DNA of 64,000 nt from Metabacillus litoralis (GTDB taxonomy: Bacteria > Bacillota > Bacilli > Bacillales > Bacillaceae). The notes beneath the pieces were generated by a model that was not told the origin of the DNA, made no database searches, and was given only the letters and a program-made list of their open reading frames with translations. Shown here in pieces: positions 37,499-46,494 of the stretch (the stretch's first letter is position 1; every line of letters begins with the position of its first letter). A program made the translations under genes and the position numbers. The DNA lies in contig NZ_VOQF01000003.1 of the NCBI RefSeq assembly GCF_007994985.1, positions 186,001-250,000 of the forward strand, written 5' to 3'.

Positions 37499-38192
37499 GC
37501 TTGCCTAATCCCTTTCTTTTAACATCCTCAAGCTGTTTCGCTCTTTCTTCCTTTAACTTTTTCAATTGTTCGTTAAATTGTAATGAAAATGTTTGACTAG
37601 ATTTTTGTTCAGGTTGATTTTTTTTATGAGTTGAAATAATTGTTGTAACTTTATTAATAATATCCTTAGGTTCGATCATTTGATCTTGCTTTCGTTCAAA
37701 CTCTTCAATCAAATCTCGGCTTTCTTCATCATCATCAATCTCTTTTAATAATGTAATGGACTCACCTACACCAACAACCAAAATTCGCTTTCCTACTTTG
37801 ATCATTTGGATAGATTTACTTTGACCAATACTTGTGCCACCCATATTAACAATGCCTTGACCTTGGTAAGAAAGCCTATTTCTTTTCGTAACAAATTTCA
37901 GTAAAAAATAAATTAACGCAAGAACAAAGGCCAAAGCACCAAACATTTTAATAAAATCAAATGCAGATACAGATATATCACTAGTTTCAACTTCAGAAAC
38001 ATCTTCTACTTCTTGATTATTATCTACAGTACTATTTTCATTGTTATTTTCAGTTGTATCTTGATTTTTTATATTATCAAAAACACTTTCATCTAATGAT
38101 TCCTCCGCAAATACTACTGTTGTAGTTTGCGGAGAAATAATAAAAACAGATAATAGCAACAATATGAGGTATATTCTATGAAGCAATTTCAC
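37491..38192 (-). CDS. fliO: Flagellar export component FliO (B. subtilis FliZ type)
   Basis: The 233-residue protein has an N-terminal signal peptide (LLHRIYLILLLLSVFIISPQ, ending near VFAEES), an acidic Asn/Glu-rich extracytoplasmic part, one membrane helix (FIKMFGALAFVLALIYFLLKFV) and a cytoplasmic FliO domain with IVNMGGTSIGQSKSIQMIKVGKRIL-type sequence. A long basic C-terminal tail follows. FliO assists FliP complex assembly. It is much longer than E. coli FliO but like B. subtilis FliZ. Confidence 0.92.
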   Translation of the reverse strand: MKLLHRIYLILLLLSVFIISPQTTTVVFAEESLDESVFDNIKNQDTTENNNENSTVDNNQEVEDVSEVETSDISVSAFDFIKMFGALAFVLALIYFLLKFVTKRNRLSYQGQGIVNMGGTSIGQSKSIQMIKVGKRILVVGVGESITLLKEIDDDEESRDLIEEFERKQDQMIEPKDIINKVTTIISTHKKNQPEQKSSQTFSLQFNEQLKKLKEERAKQLEDVKRKGLGKHE

Positions 38193-38199
38193 TCCACCT

Positions 38200-38562
38200 T
38201 TAGCTTAATGTTTTTCCGATAGCCTCTAATACACGATCTGCTTGGAATGGTTTTACAATAAAATCTTTTGCACCGGCTTGAATCGCATCTATTACCATTG
38301 CTTGTTGTCCCATTGCAGAACACATAATAACTTTTGCACTACCATTGATTTGTTTAATTTCTTTTAATGCTTGAATTCCATCCATCTCAGGCATTGTAAT
38401 ATCCATTGTTACTAAATCCGGCTGATGCTCTTTGTATTTTTCAACAGCTTGTGCTCCATCTGCAGCTTCAGCTACTACTTCATAACCATTTTTCGTTAAA
38501 ATATCTTTAATCATCATTCTCATAAATGCTGCATCGTCAACGATCATAATTCTGTGTGCCAT
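38200..38562 (-). CDS. cheY: Chemotaxis response regulator CheY
   Basis: The 120-residue single receiver domain carries the signal from CheA to the flagellar switch; in B. subtilis CheY-P promotes counter-clockwise rotation. Acidic D9-D10, phosphorylated D54 (TMDITMPEMDG), S82 (MCSAMG) and K104 (FIVKPF) are intact. It lies between fliY and fliO, next to its binding partners FliM and FliY. Confidence 0.97.
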   Translation of the reverse strand: MAHRIMIVDDAAFMRMMIKDILTKNGYEVVAEAADGAQAVEKYKEHQPDLVTMDITMPEMDGIQALKEIKQINGSAKVIMCSAMGQQAMVIDAIQAGAKDFIVKPFQADRVLEAIGKTLS

Positions 38563-38589
38563 AATATCCCCACTCCTAATAATAATTAT

Positions 38590-39828
38590 TTATCTAAGTT
38601 TGTTTAAACGCTCTGATTGACTTGCTATATCAGTTACACGAACCCCAAAGTTTTCATCAATAACAACAACTTCACCTTTTGCCACTATTTTATTATTAAC
38701 TAAAATATCTACAGGTTCTCCTGCTAGTTTATCTAATTCAATGATAGATCCAGATGATAATTCTAAAATTTCTTTTACTGATCGTTTAGTTCTTCCTAAT
38801 TCAACAGTCACCTTTAATGGGATGTCTAGTAACATATCAAGGTTTTGTATTTCCTGCTGTTGATATTGCATAGGCTCAAATGAAGCAAATTCAGCAGGCT
38901 TAACATTAACTGTTGGTTGCTCTCTTTGTGTATACTGCTGAGGAGCTGTATACATAGGCTGACTAGGTTGTCCCATGTGCTGTGGTTGATGCATATGTTG
39001 TTGATCATATTGCTGTTGTTGTTGCGGAATTTGCTGATTTTGCTGCTGACTGTAAGCTGCCTGTGGAGTTGTTGATTCTTCAACAACTTCTTTAACAGCT
39101 TCTATCGTTGCTGCTTCTTGCTTAGGATTAATTAATTGATCAATTAAATCTTTTGCAAAATATAAAGGTAATAATTGCATGATATTTGAATCAATTAATG
39201 TACCTATTTTAAGTCTGAAAGAAACTTGGATCATCAAATCTGAATCAGGTATTTCAGCATTATCTGTTTCATTTGCATCAAGTAACTCTACTCTAGGTGG
39301 AGATATATCTACCTTTTTATTAAAAATAGTAGACATAGACGTCGCAGCAGATCCCATCATTTGATTCATTGCTTCTTGGACTGCGCTAACCTGAATTTCC
39401 CCTAACATTTCATCAGGATTTGTTCCATCACCACCGATCATCAGATCAGCAATGATTGCCGCATCACTTTGCTTAATGACTAAGAGATTACTTCCTGAAA
39501 AACCTTCAGTATAATTCACCTCAATCGCAACATATGGATGCTGAAATTGCTTTCCTAGTTTGCTTTTTCGAACAACGGATACACTTGGAGTCGTAATTTC
39601 AACCTTCTGCTGTAGTAGTGTTGAAAGAGCTGTTGCTGAACTTCCAAAAGAGATATTACCTATCTCTCCAATAGCATCCTCTTCCATTGCATCAAAATAA
39701 TCTTCTGTTTTAAGTTGATCATTTTCGCTACTATTCTCACTTGTCACAGCAGGGGTGTCATTATCATCGCTTGATCCTTTTAATAGAGCATCAATTTCAT
39801 CCTGTGATAACATTCCATCACTCACCAT
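38590..39828 (-). CDS. fliY: Flagellar switch phosphatase FliY (FliN domain)
   Basis: The 412-residue switch protein dephosphorylates CheY-P and replaces FliN. It has an N-terminal CheY-binding peptide (MLSQDEIDALLKG), a CheC-like domain with EIGNISFGSSATALSTLL and QEAMNQMMGSAATSMS, a Gln/Pro-rich linker with repeated QQ and HMHQPQHMGQ-like sequence, and a C-terminal FliN domain (LDMLLDIPLKVTVELGRTKR). The ATG at 39828 follows AGAGGTG by 6 bases and overlaps the end of fliM by 11 bases; a second in-frame ATG stands at MLSQDE. The Gln-rich linker is longer in repeats than I recall for B. subtilis. Confidence 0.95.
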   Translation of the reverse strand: MVSDGMLSQDEIDALLKGSSDDNDTPAVTSENSSENDQLKTEDYFDAMEEDAIGEIGNISFGSSATALSTLLQQKVEITTPSVSVVRKSKLGKQFQHPYVAIEVNYTEGFSGSNLLVIKQSDAAIIADLMIGGDGTNPDEMLGEIQVSAVQEAMNQMMGSAATSMSTIFNKKVDISPPRVELLDANETDNAEIPDSDLMIQVSFRLKIGTLIDSNIMQLLPLYFAKDLIDQLINPKQEAATIEAVKEVVEESTTPQAAYSQQQNQQIPQQQQQYDQQHMHQPQHMGQPSQPMYTAPQQYTQREQPTVNVKPAEFASFEPMQYQQQEIQNLDMLLDIPLKVTVELGRTKRSVKEILELSSGSIIELDKLAGEPVDILVNNKIVAKGEVVVIDENFGVRVTDIASQSERLNKLR

Positions 39829-40816
39829 CTTCGTCACCTCTCGATAAGTGGTCAATAATTTGAACCGCTATTTTTTTGTTTAATTTCCCTGGTTGTCCAG
39901 TAAACTTTGGCTTATCACCAATTTTAACTACTAATGGTTGGTCGATGGTGCTATCTAATTGGATAACATCTCCTATTTGCAACTGAAGAAAATCTTGTAT
40001 TGACAAATCAGATGAGCCAAGTTGAGCAGATATCAAAAGATCTGCCAAATGAATTTGTTTTTTAAGAGCTTCAATTTCATTTGGTTTTGGTTCTTTTCTA
40101 TCAGATTGCATCCAATAATGTCCAGATAACTTTGGTATGATAGGTTCAAGAACAACATGCGGAATACACAAATTAATCATTCCACTAGTTTCGCCTACTT
40201 GAATATTGAGTGATATAACAACGACCGTTTCATTTGGTGAAACCATTTGTAGAAACTGTGGGTTAACTTCAAATTCCGACATCATCGGTTCGATTTCAAT
40301 TAACGAATCCCATGCTTCTGCATAATTTTCTAAAGCTTTTTCAAAAATATTAGAGATAATCTTTGTTTCTATTTCAGTTAAATTCTCAATTTTATTAACA
40401 CTAGAACCTAACCCCCCCATAACCCGATCCATCATTGCGTATGCTATATTAGGGTTTACTTCCATAAGAACTCGACCTTCTAAAGGTTGAACCTCAAACA
40501 CATTAAGAACAGTCATTTTAGGAATTGAACGTATAAACTCCTCATAAGGCAATTGATCAACTGATCCAACAGCTATTTGAATATAAGTTCTCAGTTGTGC
40601 TGAAAAATGCGTTGTTAATAATCTTGCAAAATTATCATGAATTCTTGTCAAACTTCTAATTTGATCTTTTGAGAACCTTAAAGCTCTTTTAAAGTCATAA
40701 ACTTTTACCTTTTTACTTGTTTCTTCTTTTTTCAGTTCGTCTGCATCCATCTCACCAGTGGAAATAGCAGACAGCAAGGCATCAATTTCACTTTGTGATA
40801 AGATATCACCCGCCAA
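39818..40816 (-). CDS. fliM: Flagellar motor switch protein FliM
   Basis: The protein binds CheY-P and sets rotation direction. From a TTG at 40816 it is 332 residues, the same as B. subtilis FliM. The N-terminal CheY-binding motif is LSQSEIDALLSAI; the middle CheC-like domain and C-terminal FliN-like domain (VQIGDVIQLDSTIDQPLVVKIGD) follow. The TTG lies 6 bases after GGAGGTG, whereas the in-frame GTG at 40825 is inside that site. It follows fliL by 31 bases and overlaps fliY. Confidence 0.95.
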   Translation of the reverse strand: MAGDILSQSEIDALLSAISTGEMDADELKKEETSKKVKVYDFKRALRFSKDQIRSLTRIHDNFARLLTTHFSAQLRTYIQIAVGSVDQLPYEEFIRSIPKMTVLNVFEVQPLEGRVLMEVNPNIAYAMMDRVMGGLGSSVNKIENLTEIETKIISNIFEKALENYAEAWDSLIEIEPMMSEFEVNPQFLQMVSPNETVVVISLNIQVGETSGMINLCIPHVVLEPIIPKLSGHYWMQSDRKEPKPNEIEALKKQIHLADLLISAQLGSSDLSIQDFLQLQIGDVIQLDSTIDQPLVVKIGDKPKFTGQPGKLNKKIAVQIIDHLSRGDEDGE

Positions 40817-40847
40817 AGATTTCACCTCCTATTATAATTGTCATATT

Positions 40848-41276
40848 CTATTGAAGGATATAGGAAGTGGTATAAACCTTATTGACCTTGCCTTCTTGCA
40901 TTAATTCATTTATTTTTTGTTTAATTAATTCTTTAAACTTGTCCATGCCTTCTTTGCCTTCAATCTGTTCAGTTGTCATGTTGCCTAATTCAGAAATAAT
41001 AATATCGCGAACTTGGAACTCACGTTGTGTTAATTCTTCCTTGGCTTTTTTTGAATCTGTTTCAATCTTAAATGACAAACGTACTATATTACCACTGGAT
41101 AAATTTGTAGTGATCTCTGGAATATCTACAGATGCTTCAACAACTTCCTTTGCTGACGGCTGTTTGTGCTCATCTTCATCTCCTAAAAATTTCATAACAA
41201 CAACTAGTGCTGTTACCCCAATAAGTGTAATAGATACGATAATGACAAGCATAATACTTAAAAGCTTCTTATTCAT
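40848..41276 (-). CDS. fliL: Flagellar basal body-associated protein FliL
   Basis: The 142-residue protein has an N-terminal membrane helix ([23 protein letters not shown]) and a periplasm-side domain with [19 protein letters not shown] and [18 protein letters not shown], the FliL/stomatin-like pattern. It surrounds the stator and supports torque. Its start overlaps swrD by 8 bases. Confidence 0.95.
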   Translation of the reverse strand: MNKKLLSIMLVIIVSITLIGVTALVVVMKFLGDEDEHKQPSAKEVVEASVDIPEITTNLSSGNIVRLSFKIETDSKKAKEELTQREFQVRDIIISELGNMTTEQIEGKEGMDKFKELIKQKINELMQEGKVNKVYTTSYILQ

Positions 41277-41490
41277 CGTCCAATACCTCCGAGTCCTTCC
41301 TTAGCGACAAAACGTTAATCTCATGATAAAATATAGCAATTTTTTTACATACCTCTTGTTCAGATTCTTTTACAACATACTTATGATTGTTTGATAAAGT
41401 AATCGTTGTATCAGGAAATGATTCAATAACTTCTATAAATAAAGCATTTAAGGAAAATGACTTGCCGTTTAATCTAGTTAATTGGATCAT
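41269..41490 (-). CDS. swrD: Flagellar protein SwrD / FlbD family
   Basis: The 73-residue protein has the FlbD family core [36 protein letters not shown] and a short C-terminal tail. B. subtilis SwrD (YlzI) increases flagellar torque and swarming. Its place between flgE and fliL, with an overlap into fliL, is the standard one. Confidence 0.93.
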   Translation of the reverse strand: MIQLTRLNGKSFSLNALFIEVIESFPDTTITLSNNHKYVVKESEQEVCKKIAIFYHEINVLSLRKDSEVLDDE

Positions 41491-41547
41491 AGATTTATAG
41501 GGAACTGTCTCATACTGTTGTAAGTAGGTCAGCCCCTTTCCCCCTTA

Positions 41548-43062
41548 TTAACGTTTTAAGCCCATTAGTTCTTGTAAGATCTCGTCTGAGGTTGTAATAA
41601 TTTTCGTATTTGATTGGAACCCACGTTGAGCGACAATCATTTCTGTGAATTCTTCAGATAAATCAACGTTTGACATCTCTAATGCACCAGCAATTATAGA
41701 AGCAGCTCCATCTTGTCCAGCTATATTTAATTCGTTAAGCTGAATTCCGTTATTGTTTTTATCTATAGAGCCTGAATTTGCTGTTTGTTTAAATAAGTTA
41801 CCACCTAATTTTTCTAGACCACCTGGATTTGCAAACATTGCAACTCTAATTTGTCCTGCTAGGTTTAACTCACCCTTCTTGTTAACAAATGTAACAGTAC
41901 CATCTGGTCCAATACTAAAGCTTTGAGCATCTAATGGTATTTGAATTAATCCTGCATCACCACTAAGTTTGTTTGAAAATTTTGGATCTTGTAGATCTGA
42001 AGCAAGTGATTCAAAGTTTACTACACCTTGACCGATTTTCTCTAAGTCAACCATGTAATTATTTAAAGTAGAAATTAAGTCGTTCATTTGCGTTAATGTA
42101 TTATTAGGCACTACATTTCCTTGACCTGGTCCAGCAGTTGGATAAGTCCCAGCAATTGAATTTACAATTGTTGTGAATTCTTTAACGATCGCTCCTGTTG
42201 GCTGGGCATTATTAAATGTAGTTACTGCACCATTTAGATTAGGAGCATTTACACTAGTTCGAAATCCTGTTGCAACTGTATTAAATCCAGTGGCTGCTGT
42301 GTTAAACTGTCCTAATACTGAAGTTAATGCATTATATGAGCTAACCATTACGTTATATAAAGGACCATTTGTTGTAGGTGCTTCATTTTTATTGTAATTA
42401 GATTGTGCATCGCTGTATTCCTGATAAACATTCATTAAATCATTGGCTTGCTTTGATATATCTTCTAAACTTGTTGTCATATTACCAAATGGTGTTGTGA
42501 AATTACCTATTCCATTCAATGCATTTTGAGATTTCGTGATCGCTTGGGCAGTTGGAACAGTCTTTTGACCTGCTTCACCAACAACTAACATACCTTCAGC
42601 TGTTACTAGATAGCCTCGATCATCTAAATATAAATTTCCTGATCTAGTATAATTCATATCTACTGCACCATCAATGGCACCAATGATTAAGTTATTTCCA
42701 ACTTGATTTCCTTGATCAATATTGATTTTACTAATGTCATTTATTGTAGCAACTGGTATAAATCCATCTCCTGCTAAAGCAACATCTAATGTTCTTGAAG
42801 TTGTCTGTGTTGAACCTGATGTATGAATAGTATCAATTGAATTAATTTTCGAACCAAGACCAATTTGCTGTGGATTTGTACCTGCTTGAGTTTGTGTCGC
42901 TGCTGAAGCACCAGAGATTTGTTGGTTAACAAGGTCAGCAAAAGTTGTACGTGATTTTTTAAATCCATAAGTATTTACATTAGCGATATTATTACCAATT
43001 ACGTCTAGCTTTGTTTGAAAATTTTTCATCCCACTGATTCCAGAATATAGTGAACGTAACAT
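41548..43062 (-). CDS. flgE: Flagellar hook protein FlgE with large central insertion
   Basis: The protein is 504 residues, against about 264 in B. subtilis. Residues 1-160 and about 371-504 match the hook protein: MLRSLYSGISGMKNFQTKLD, NNIANVNTYGFKKSR and RTLDVALAGDGF at the start, IPLDAQSFSIGPDGTV and LEMSNVDLSEEFTEMIVAQRGFQSN with TSDEILQELMGLKR at the end. Residues about 163-370 are an added domain rich in Asn, Thr and Ala, with probable helical stretches (SLEDISKQANDLMNVYQEYS; LTQMNDLISTLNNYMVDLEK). Codon use and base composition look like the flanks. The insertion lies in the surface-exposed middle of the subunit. The D0/D1 polymerisation ends are intact, so it should assemble. Confidence 0.94.
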   Translation of the reverse strand: MLRSLYSGISGMKNFQTKLDVIGNNIANVNTYGFKKSRTTFADLVNQQISGASAATQTQAGTNPQQIGLGSKINSIDTIHTSGSTQTTSRTLDVALAGDGFIPVATINDISKINIDQGNQVGNNLIIGAIDGAVDMNYTRSGNLYLDDRGYLVTAEGMLVVGEAGQKTVPTAQAITKSQNALNGIGNFTTPFGNMTTSLEDISKQANDLMNVYQEYSDAQSNYNKNEAPTTNGPLYNVMVSSYNALTSVLGQFNTAATGFNTVATGFRTSVNAPNLNGAVTTFNNAQPTGAIVKEFTTIVNSIAGTYPTAGPGQGNVVPNNTLTQMNDLISTLNNYMVDLEKIGQGVVNFESLASDLQDPKFSNKLSGDAGLIQIPLDAQSFSIGPDGTVTFVNKKGELNLAGQIRVAMFANPGGLEKLGGNLFKQTANSGSIDKNNNGIQLNELNIAGQDGAASIIAGALEMSNVDLSEEFTEMIVAQRGFQSNTKIITTSDEILQELMGLKR

Positions 43063-43144
43063 TTATTTTTCTCTCCCTTTAGTTTCATATAGTAAACTGC
43101 TTCTATCATTCCACAGCTTATGGCCTCCAATATAGGTCCAGCCA

Positions 43145-43507
43145 TTAATCCATAATTATTGCCCCATTAATATTAGTAAACATTTGAGTTTTTGCTTCTT
43201 CACGATCCATAGCGGTTATGACAGTGTTACTTTTAGCATTAATAATTAGAGCTGCTTCACTAACTAACACTAGTGAATCCTGCACACCTTTTTTTCTAGC
43301 TTCAGTCATTTTTGCTTCTATTGATGACCATTCATCATTAGTTAATGTTATATGTCTTTCTATTAATCGTTCTTGTGCATGTTTACTAATTTTTAATTCT
43401 GAATTAACAAGTTCATTATTTAATAATTGTTTAAAATCATTCTGAGTTTTTGACAGGTTTTGAGGTTTGATTTGCTGGTAATGAAAATGGTCAATTTTTA
43501 TAGACAT
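43145..43507 (-). CDS. TIGR02530-type flagellar operon protein
   Basis: The 120-residue protein has the pattern of the small flagellar operon family between flgD and flgE in many Firmicutes: FKQLLNNEL, LKISKHAQERLIERHITL, WSSIEAKMTEARKKGVQDSLVL and NTVITAMDREEAKTQMFTNINGAIIMD. No signal peptide or membrane helix is present. Its exact role is not established; position suggests hook assembly or capping. To my knowledge B. subtilis 168 lacks it. It lies 11 bases after flgD and 82 bases before flgE. Confidence 0.85.
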   Translation of the reverse strand: MSIKIDHFHYQQIKPQNLSKTQNDFKQLLNNELVNSELKISKHAQERLIERHITLTNDEWSSIEAKMTEARKKGVQDSLVLVSEAALIINAKSNTVITAMDREEAKTQMFTNINGAIIMD

Positions 43508-43518
43508 TTCTTATTCAC

Positions 43519-43944
43519 TTACTCAGTTTTTGTTACTTTCACTATATTATCACTTGAAATTTCTTTACCATTATCAAGTTCTAACATAATACCTGCTTCA
43601 GTCTTCTTAATAGAGTTTACAATACCAATCCCTGTCTCAGCTTCACTGTTCTTCCACTCAACTTTTTTACCAATCATTTCGGAATATTTAAGAATTGAAT
43701 CACTTTGATTTTGAACATTAATGAATTTTTCCATCATACTTGCCATGTTAGTTGTTTGTTCAAGTGTAGAAAATTGTGCCATCTGTGCGATAAATTCTTT
43801 ATCCTCCATGGGATTTAAGGGATCCTGATTTTGGAGCTGTGTCATTAGAATTTTTAAGAATTCATCTTTTCCAAGATTTGAACTTCCTGTTCTTGTAGCT
43901 GATGGCTTATTAGCTATAAGTAAACTAGGATCAATTGATGTCAT
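43519..43944 (-). CDS. flgD: Hook assembly scaffold protein FlgD
   Basis: The 141-residue protein caps the growing hook. It contains the conserved block SNLGKDEFLKILMTQLQNQDPLNPMEDKEF (split here as LGKDEFLKILMTQLQNQDPL and what follows) and a short C-terminal beta part (GKKVEWKNSEAETGIGIVNS). It lacks the extended Ig-like domains of E. coli FlgD, as is normal in Bacillus. It follows fliK by 12 bases. Confidence 0.95.
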   Translation of the reverse strand: MTSIDPSLLIANKPSATRTGSSNLGKDEFLKILMTQLQNQDPLNPMEDKEFIAQMAQFSTLEQTTNMASMMEKFINVQNQSDSILKYSEMIGKKVEWKNSEAETGIGIVNSIKKTEAGIMLELDNGKEISSDNIVKVTKTE

Positions 43945-43956
43945 TTTTAACCCTCC

Positions 43957-46479
43957 TTATACCGTTTTGTTTAATAATTCTTTCAAATTATCAATAAAGC
44001 TTTTTTCGCTCTCCTGCTGTTCTTCTAGCTCCGATTTTTGTTGTTCTTTTTCATTTTTATGGTTTTGTTCAGAATGATCTTTCAGGTTTTTTGCTTGTTG
44101 CTCAGTGGGAATTTCAAATCGCTCAATTTCAATCTGTATTGATGGTAAAGCTTGTTTCAATTGATGAATACTATGATCGAGCAATTCCTTTGCTGACTTA
44201 GTTGAAGTGATAATCCGAGCTATCATCTCTCCATTTTTTTGAACCAATCTAACAGTTAGTGCACCTAAATGTACTGGATTTAATTTAATGACCAATTGAT
44301 TAGCACCGTTAGGCATTTGCCCAAATCTACTATTTTTAAAGGCATTTACTAGCTGATTTGTAAACTCCTGACGAAGATTTGCTTCTGATTTTTGATTACC
44401 ATTAGAATCTGCCTGATAGTTAACAACAAATCTATCTAACTTTAGAATAAATTGCTCTTCTATTATCTTGTTTGATTTTAAACCATTATCTTTTTGACTA
44501 TTTAAATTCAAAAGATCATTTACTGTTGATTCTGGTTTTGTTGTTGAATTTATTGATAAAGACTTGTTATCTTTTAGATCATTAAATACAGCTTCTTCAT
44601 TAAAAACATTTTCACTCATTTTCGTTAACTTATTTTCTCTTGAAAAAATGCTAGCCAGTTTTTCATATAAAGCTGGTAGATTTTCTATAAGTCTATGTTT
44701 ATTTTCATTTATTGAATTGAGTTCAAATAATTGAGTTTTTAACATACCTTCAATCTTAGTTTTATCAATTAGCGAAGTCTCTTCTGTAATTATTGAATCT
44801 TCTTTAAATAATTTACCCTTTAACAAATTTTCGATCTTAATATATAGTTGTGATTTATCAACTTCTGAATTATTCGGTAGTAAATAGATGCCCTTAATCA
44901 ATGTGTGAATACCATTTATTAATGGGATAGCTAAATTCTCTTTTATGCTATTCTGCGTGTCAGAAATTACTTGAAGATGATTATTTGATAAGTTTTCCTT
45001 TAAGTCAATAATCTTTCCAATTTCATTCATAACATCATTAATATCTAATGAAAATTCATCTGCAACTTCACCTACAACTTTAGAGATATTAAGTAGGTTC
45101 TCAATCAAAGGAGTTGTCTCTGTCGAAAGTGAATCAATGATTTTAGAAAGGAGTTTCATATCCTTCATTAGATGTTCAAGATCTACTGTCTTGTCCATAT
45201 TTTTCAGAGTTGAATAGTCTGTACTTTGTGAACTAGTTAAATTAGTTTGAAAATGATCTTGAGCTATCGTCTCACTATTTATTACGAAAATTTGTTTTAA
45301 TAATTGTCCATATAAGTCAAAACCACCCAAGTTAGAACCCTTTTCAGATTGGTTGTTGCTTTGAGTTTGCTTTTCAAGAATGGTTATTTTCTCCGAGAAT
45401 GGAAGATTTATTCCTGCTTCTTCTACTAATTCGGTTAAGCCCAACTTTTGAAAGAGTTCTCTAGTACTCTCTACTTCTTCTTTTATATCATGTTCTATGC
45501 TTTTACTAGGTTCTAGGTGCATGAAACCAGTGGATTTTGTTAATATTTCTTCACTAGTGAACAAGTTATTTTTTTGTGTGAAAGTTTGATAGCTAACGGT
45601 CATATTCTGATTGTTTGATCCGAATACTATATTCGGTTCACTAATCAACTCATTACCGTAAAGACTTTGAACAGTTTGTTGAAAAACAGCTTGAACTTTA
45701 GAAAAGTCCATCTTAGTGAAAATTGACTTCAATGTGTTTTCGAGTCCATTATTGACGGAATTACTAAAAAGCTGATTTATTATGTTATTGCTTAATTCTT
45801 GTTTTACTAAAGAACTTTTTTTAATATCTTGTAAGTTATTATTAGCAGTTATTAACTTATCTGCAATAAACACAGTTGAGGAATTATTAGTCAAAGCCCA
45901 TCTAGATAATAATATTTGACCTTCAATTAAGCTTTTTTCATCAGAACTTAATTTATCAATTTCTTGGATTATACTAGATATGCTTTGTGGTTCTTGAAGA
46001 CTATAACCTTTAAATTCACTTTCTAAAACACTATTTATTTTAGAAAAAAGTGAAGTTAAATCAATGCTTCCGTCAGCTGAATCTTCAATTGCTTTCACAA
46101 TTGTAAGCACTCCAACTATTGTATCAGGCTGATTCATATTTTCTATTAACTCATTAAAAGTTTTTGATTCTTCTAATTTGCTATTTATTGTCTCACTAAT
46201 TAAGGAAATAGATGAAGGTTCTTCAACTTTAAGTGCATATTGGTGATTAATTTCCCCTTGACCGAGTGAATGACTTTCTAAAAAGGTTGATAATTCTTTA
46301 AAAAGTTCTTTAAAAGAAGTAGAATCTTCAACTATTAGAGCACTTTTACTTATAGAAGCATGATTTTGGACATGGCTTTGTTCAAGAAAACGGCTAAATA
46401 TTAAGCCTTTTGGCTTTGGGTTAGTCTGTACTTGACCACTACTCTGAGTTAACATCTGCAATAACGGAGAAACTTTCAC
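43957..46479 (-). CDS. fliK: Flagellar hook-length control protein FliK, unusually long
   Basis: The protein is 840 residues; B. subtilis FliK is about 490. Only the C-terminal part is clearly conserved: LRQEFTNQLVNAFKNSRFGQ from about 702, NQLVIKLNPVHLGALTVRLV, and KSAKELLDHSIHQLKQALPS to about 790, the substrate-specificity switch domain that acts on FlhB. A Gln/Glu/Lys-rich tail follows. The N-terminal 700 residues are a Ser, Asn, Leu and Glu-rich ruler with no clear internal repeats, starting MKVSPLLQMLTQSSGQVQ. No frameshift or stop interrupts it. Hook length is known to depend on FliK length, so a longer hook is expected if the export rules are the same. Confidence 0.9.
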   Translation of the reverse strand: MKVSPLLQMLTQSSGQVQTNPKPKGLIFSRFLEQSHVQNHASISKSALIVEDSTSFKELFKELSTFLESHSLGQGEINHQYALKVEEPSSISLISETINSKLEESKTFNELIENMNQPDTIVGVLTIVKAIEDSADGSIDLTSLFSKINSVLESEFKGYSLQEPQSISSIIQEIDKLSSDEKSLIEGQILLSRWALTNNSSTVFIADKLITANNNLQDIKKSSLVKQELSNNIINQLFSNSVNNGLENTLKSIFTKMDFSKVQAVFQQTVQSLYGNELISEPNIVFGSNNQNMTVSYQTFTQKNNLFTSEEILTKSTGFMHLEPSKSIEHDIKEEVESTRELFQKLGLTELVEEAGINLPFSEKITILEKQTQSNNQSEKGSNLGGFDLYGQLLKQIFVINSETIAQDHFQTNLTSSQSTDYSTLKNMDKTVDLEHLMKDMKLLSKIIDSLSTETTPLIENLLNISKVVGEVADEFSLDINDVMNEIGKIIDLKENLSNNHLQVISDTQNSIKENLAIPLINGIHTLIKGIYLLPNNSEVDKSQLYIKIENLLKGKLFKEDSIITEETSLIDKTKIEGMLKTQLFELNSINENKHRLIENLPALYEKLASIFSRENKLTKMSENVFNEEAVFNDLKDNKSLSINSTTKPESTVNDLLNLNSQKDNGLKSNKIIEEQFILKLDRFVVNYQADSNGNQKSEANLRQEFTNQLVNAFKNSRFGQMPNGANQLVIKLNPVHLGALTVRLVQKNGEMIARIITSTKSAKELLDHSIHQLKQALPSIQIEIERFEIPTEQQAKNLKDHSEQNHKNEKEQQKSELEEQQESEKSFIDNLKELLNKTV

Positions 46480-46494
46480 TCTTTCACCCCCTTT

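Noticed and set aside
39001-39060. CAA/CTG-type repeat in fliY as a separate repeat element
   Set aside because: It is the Gln-rich linker coding sequence of fliY, a low-complexity protein segment rather than a DNA repeat.
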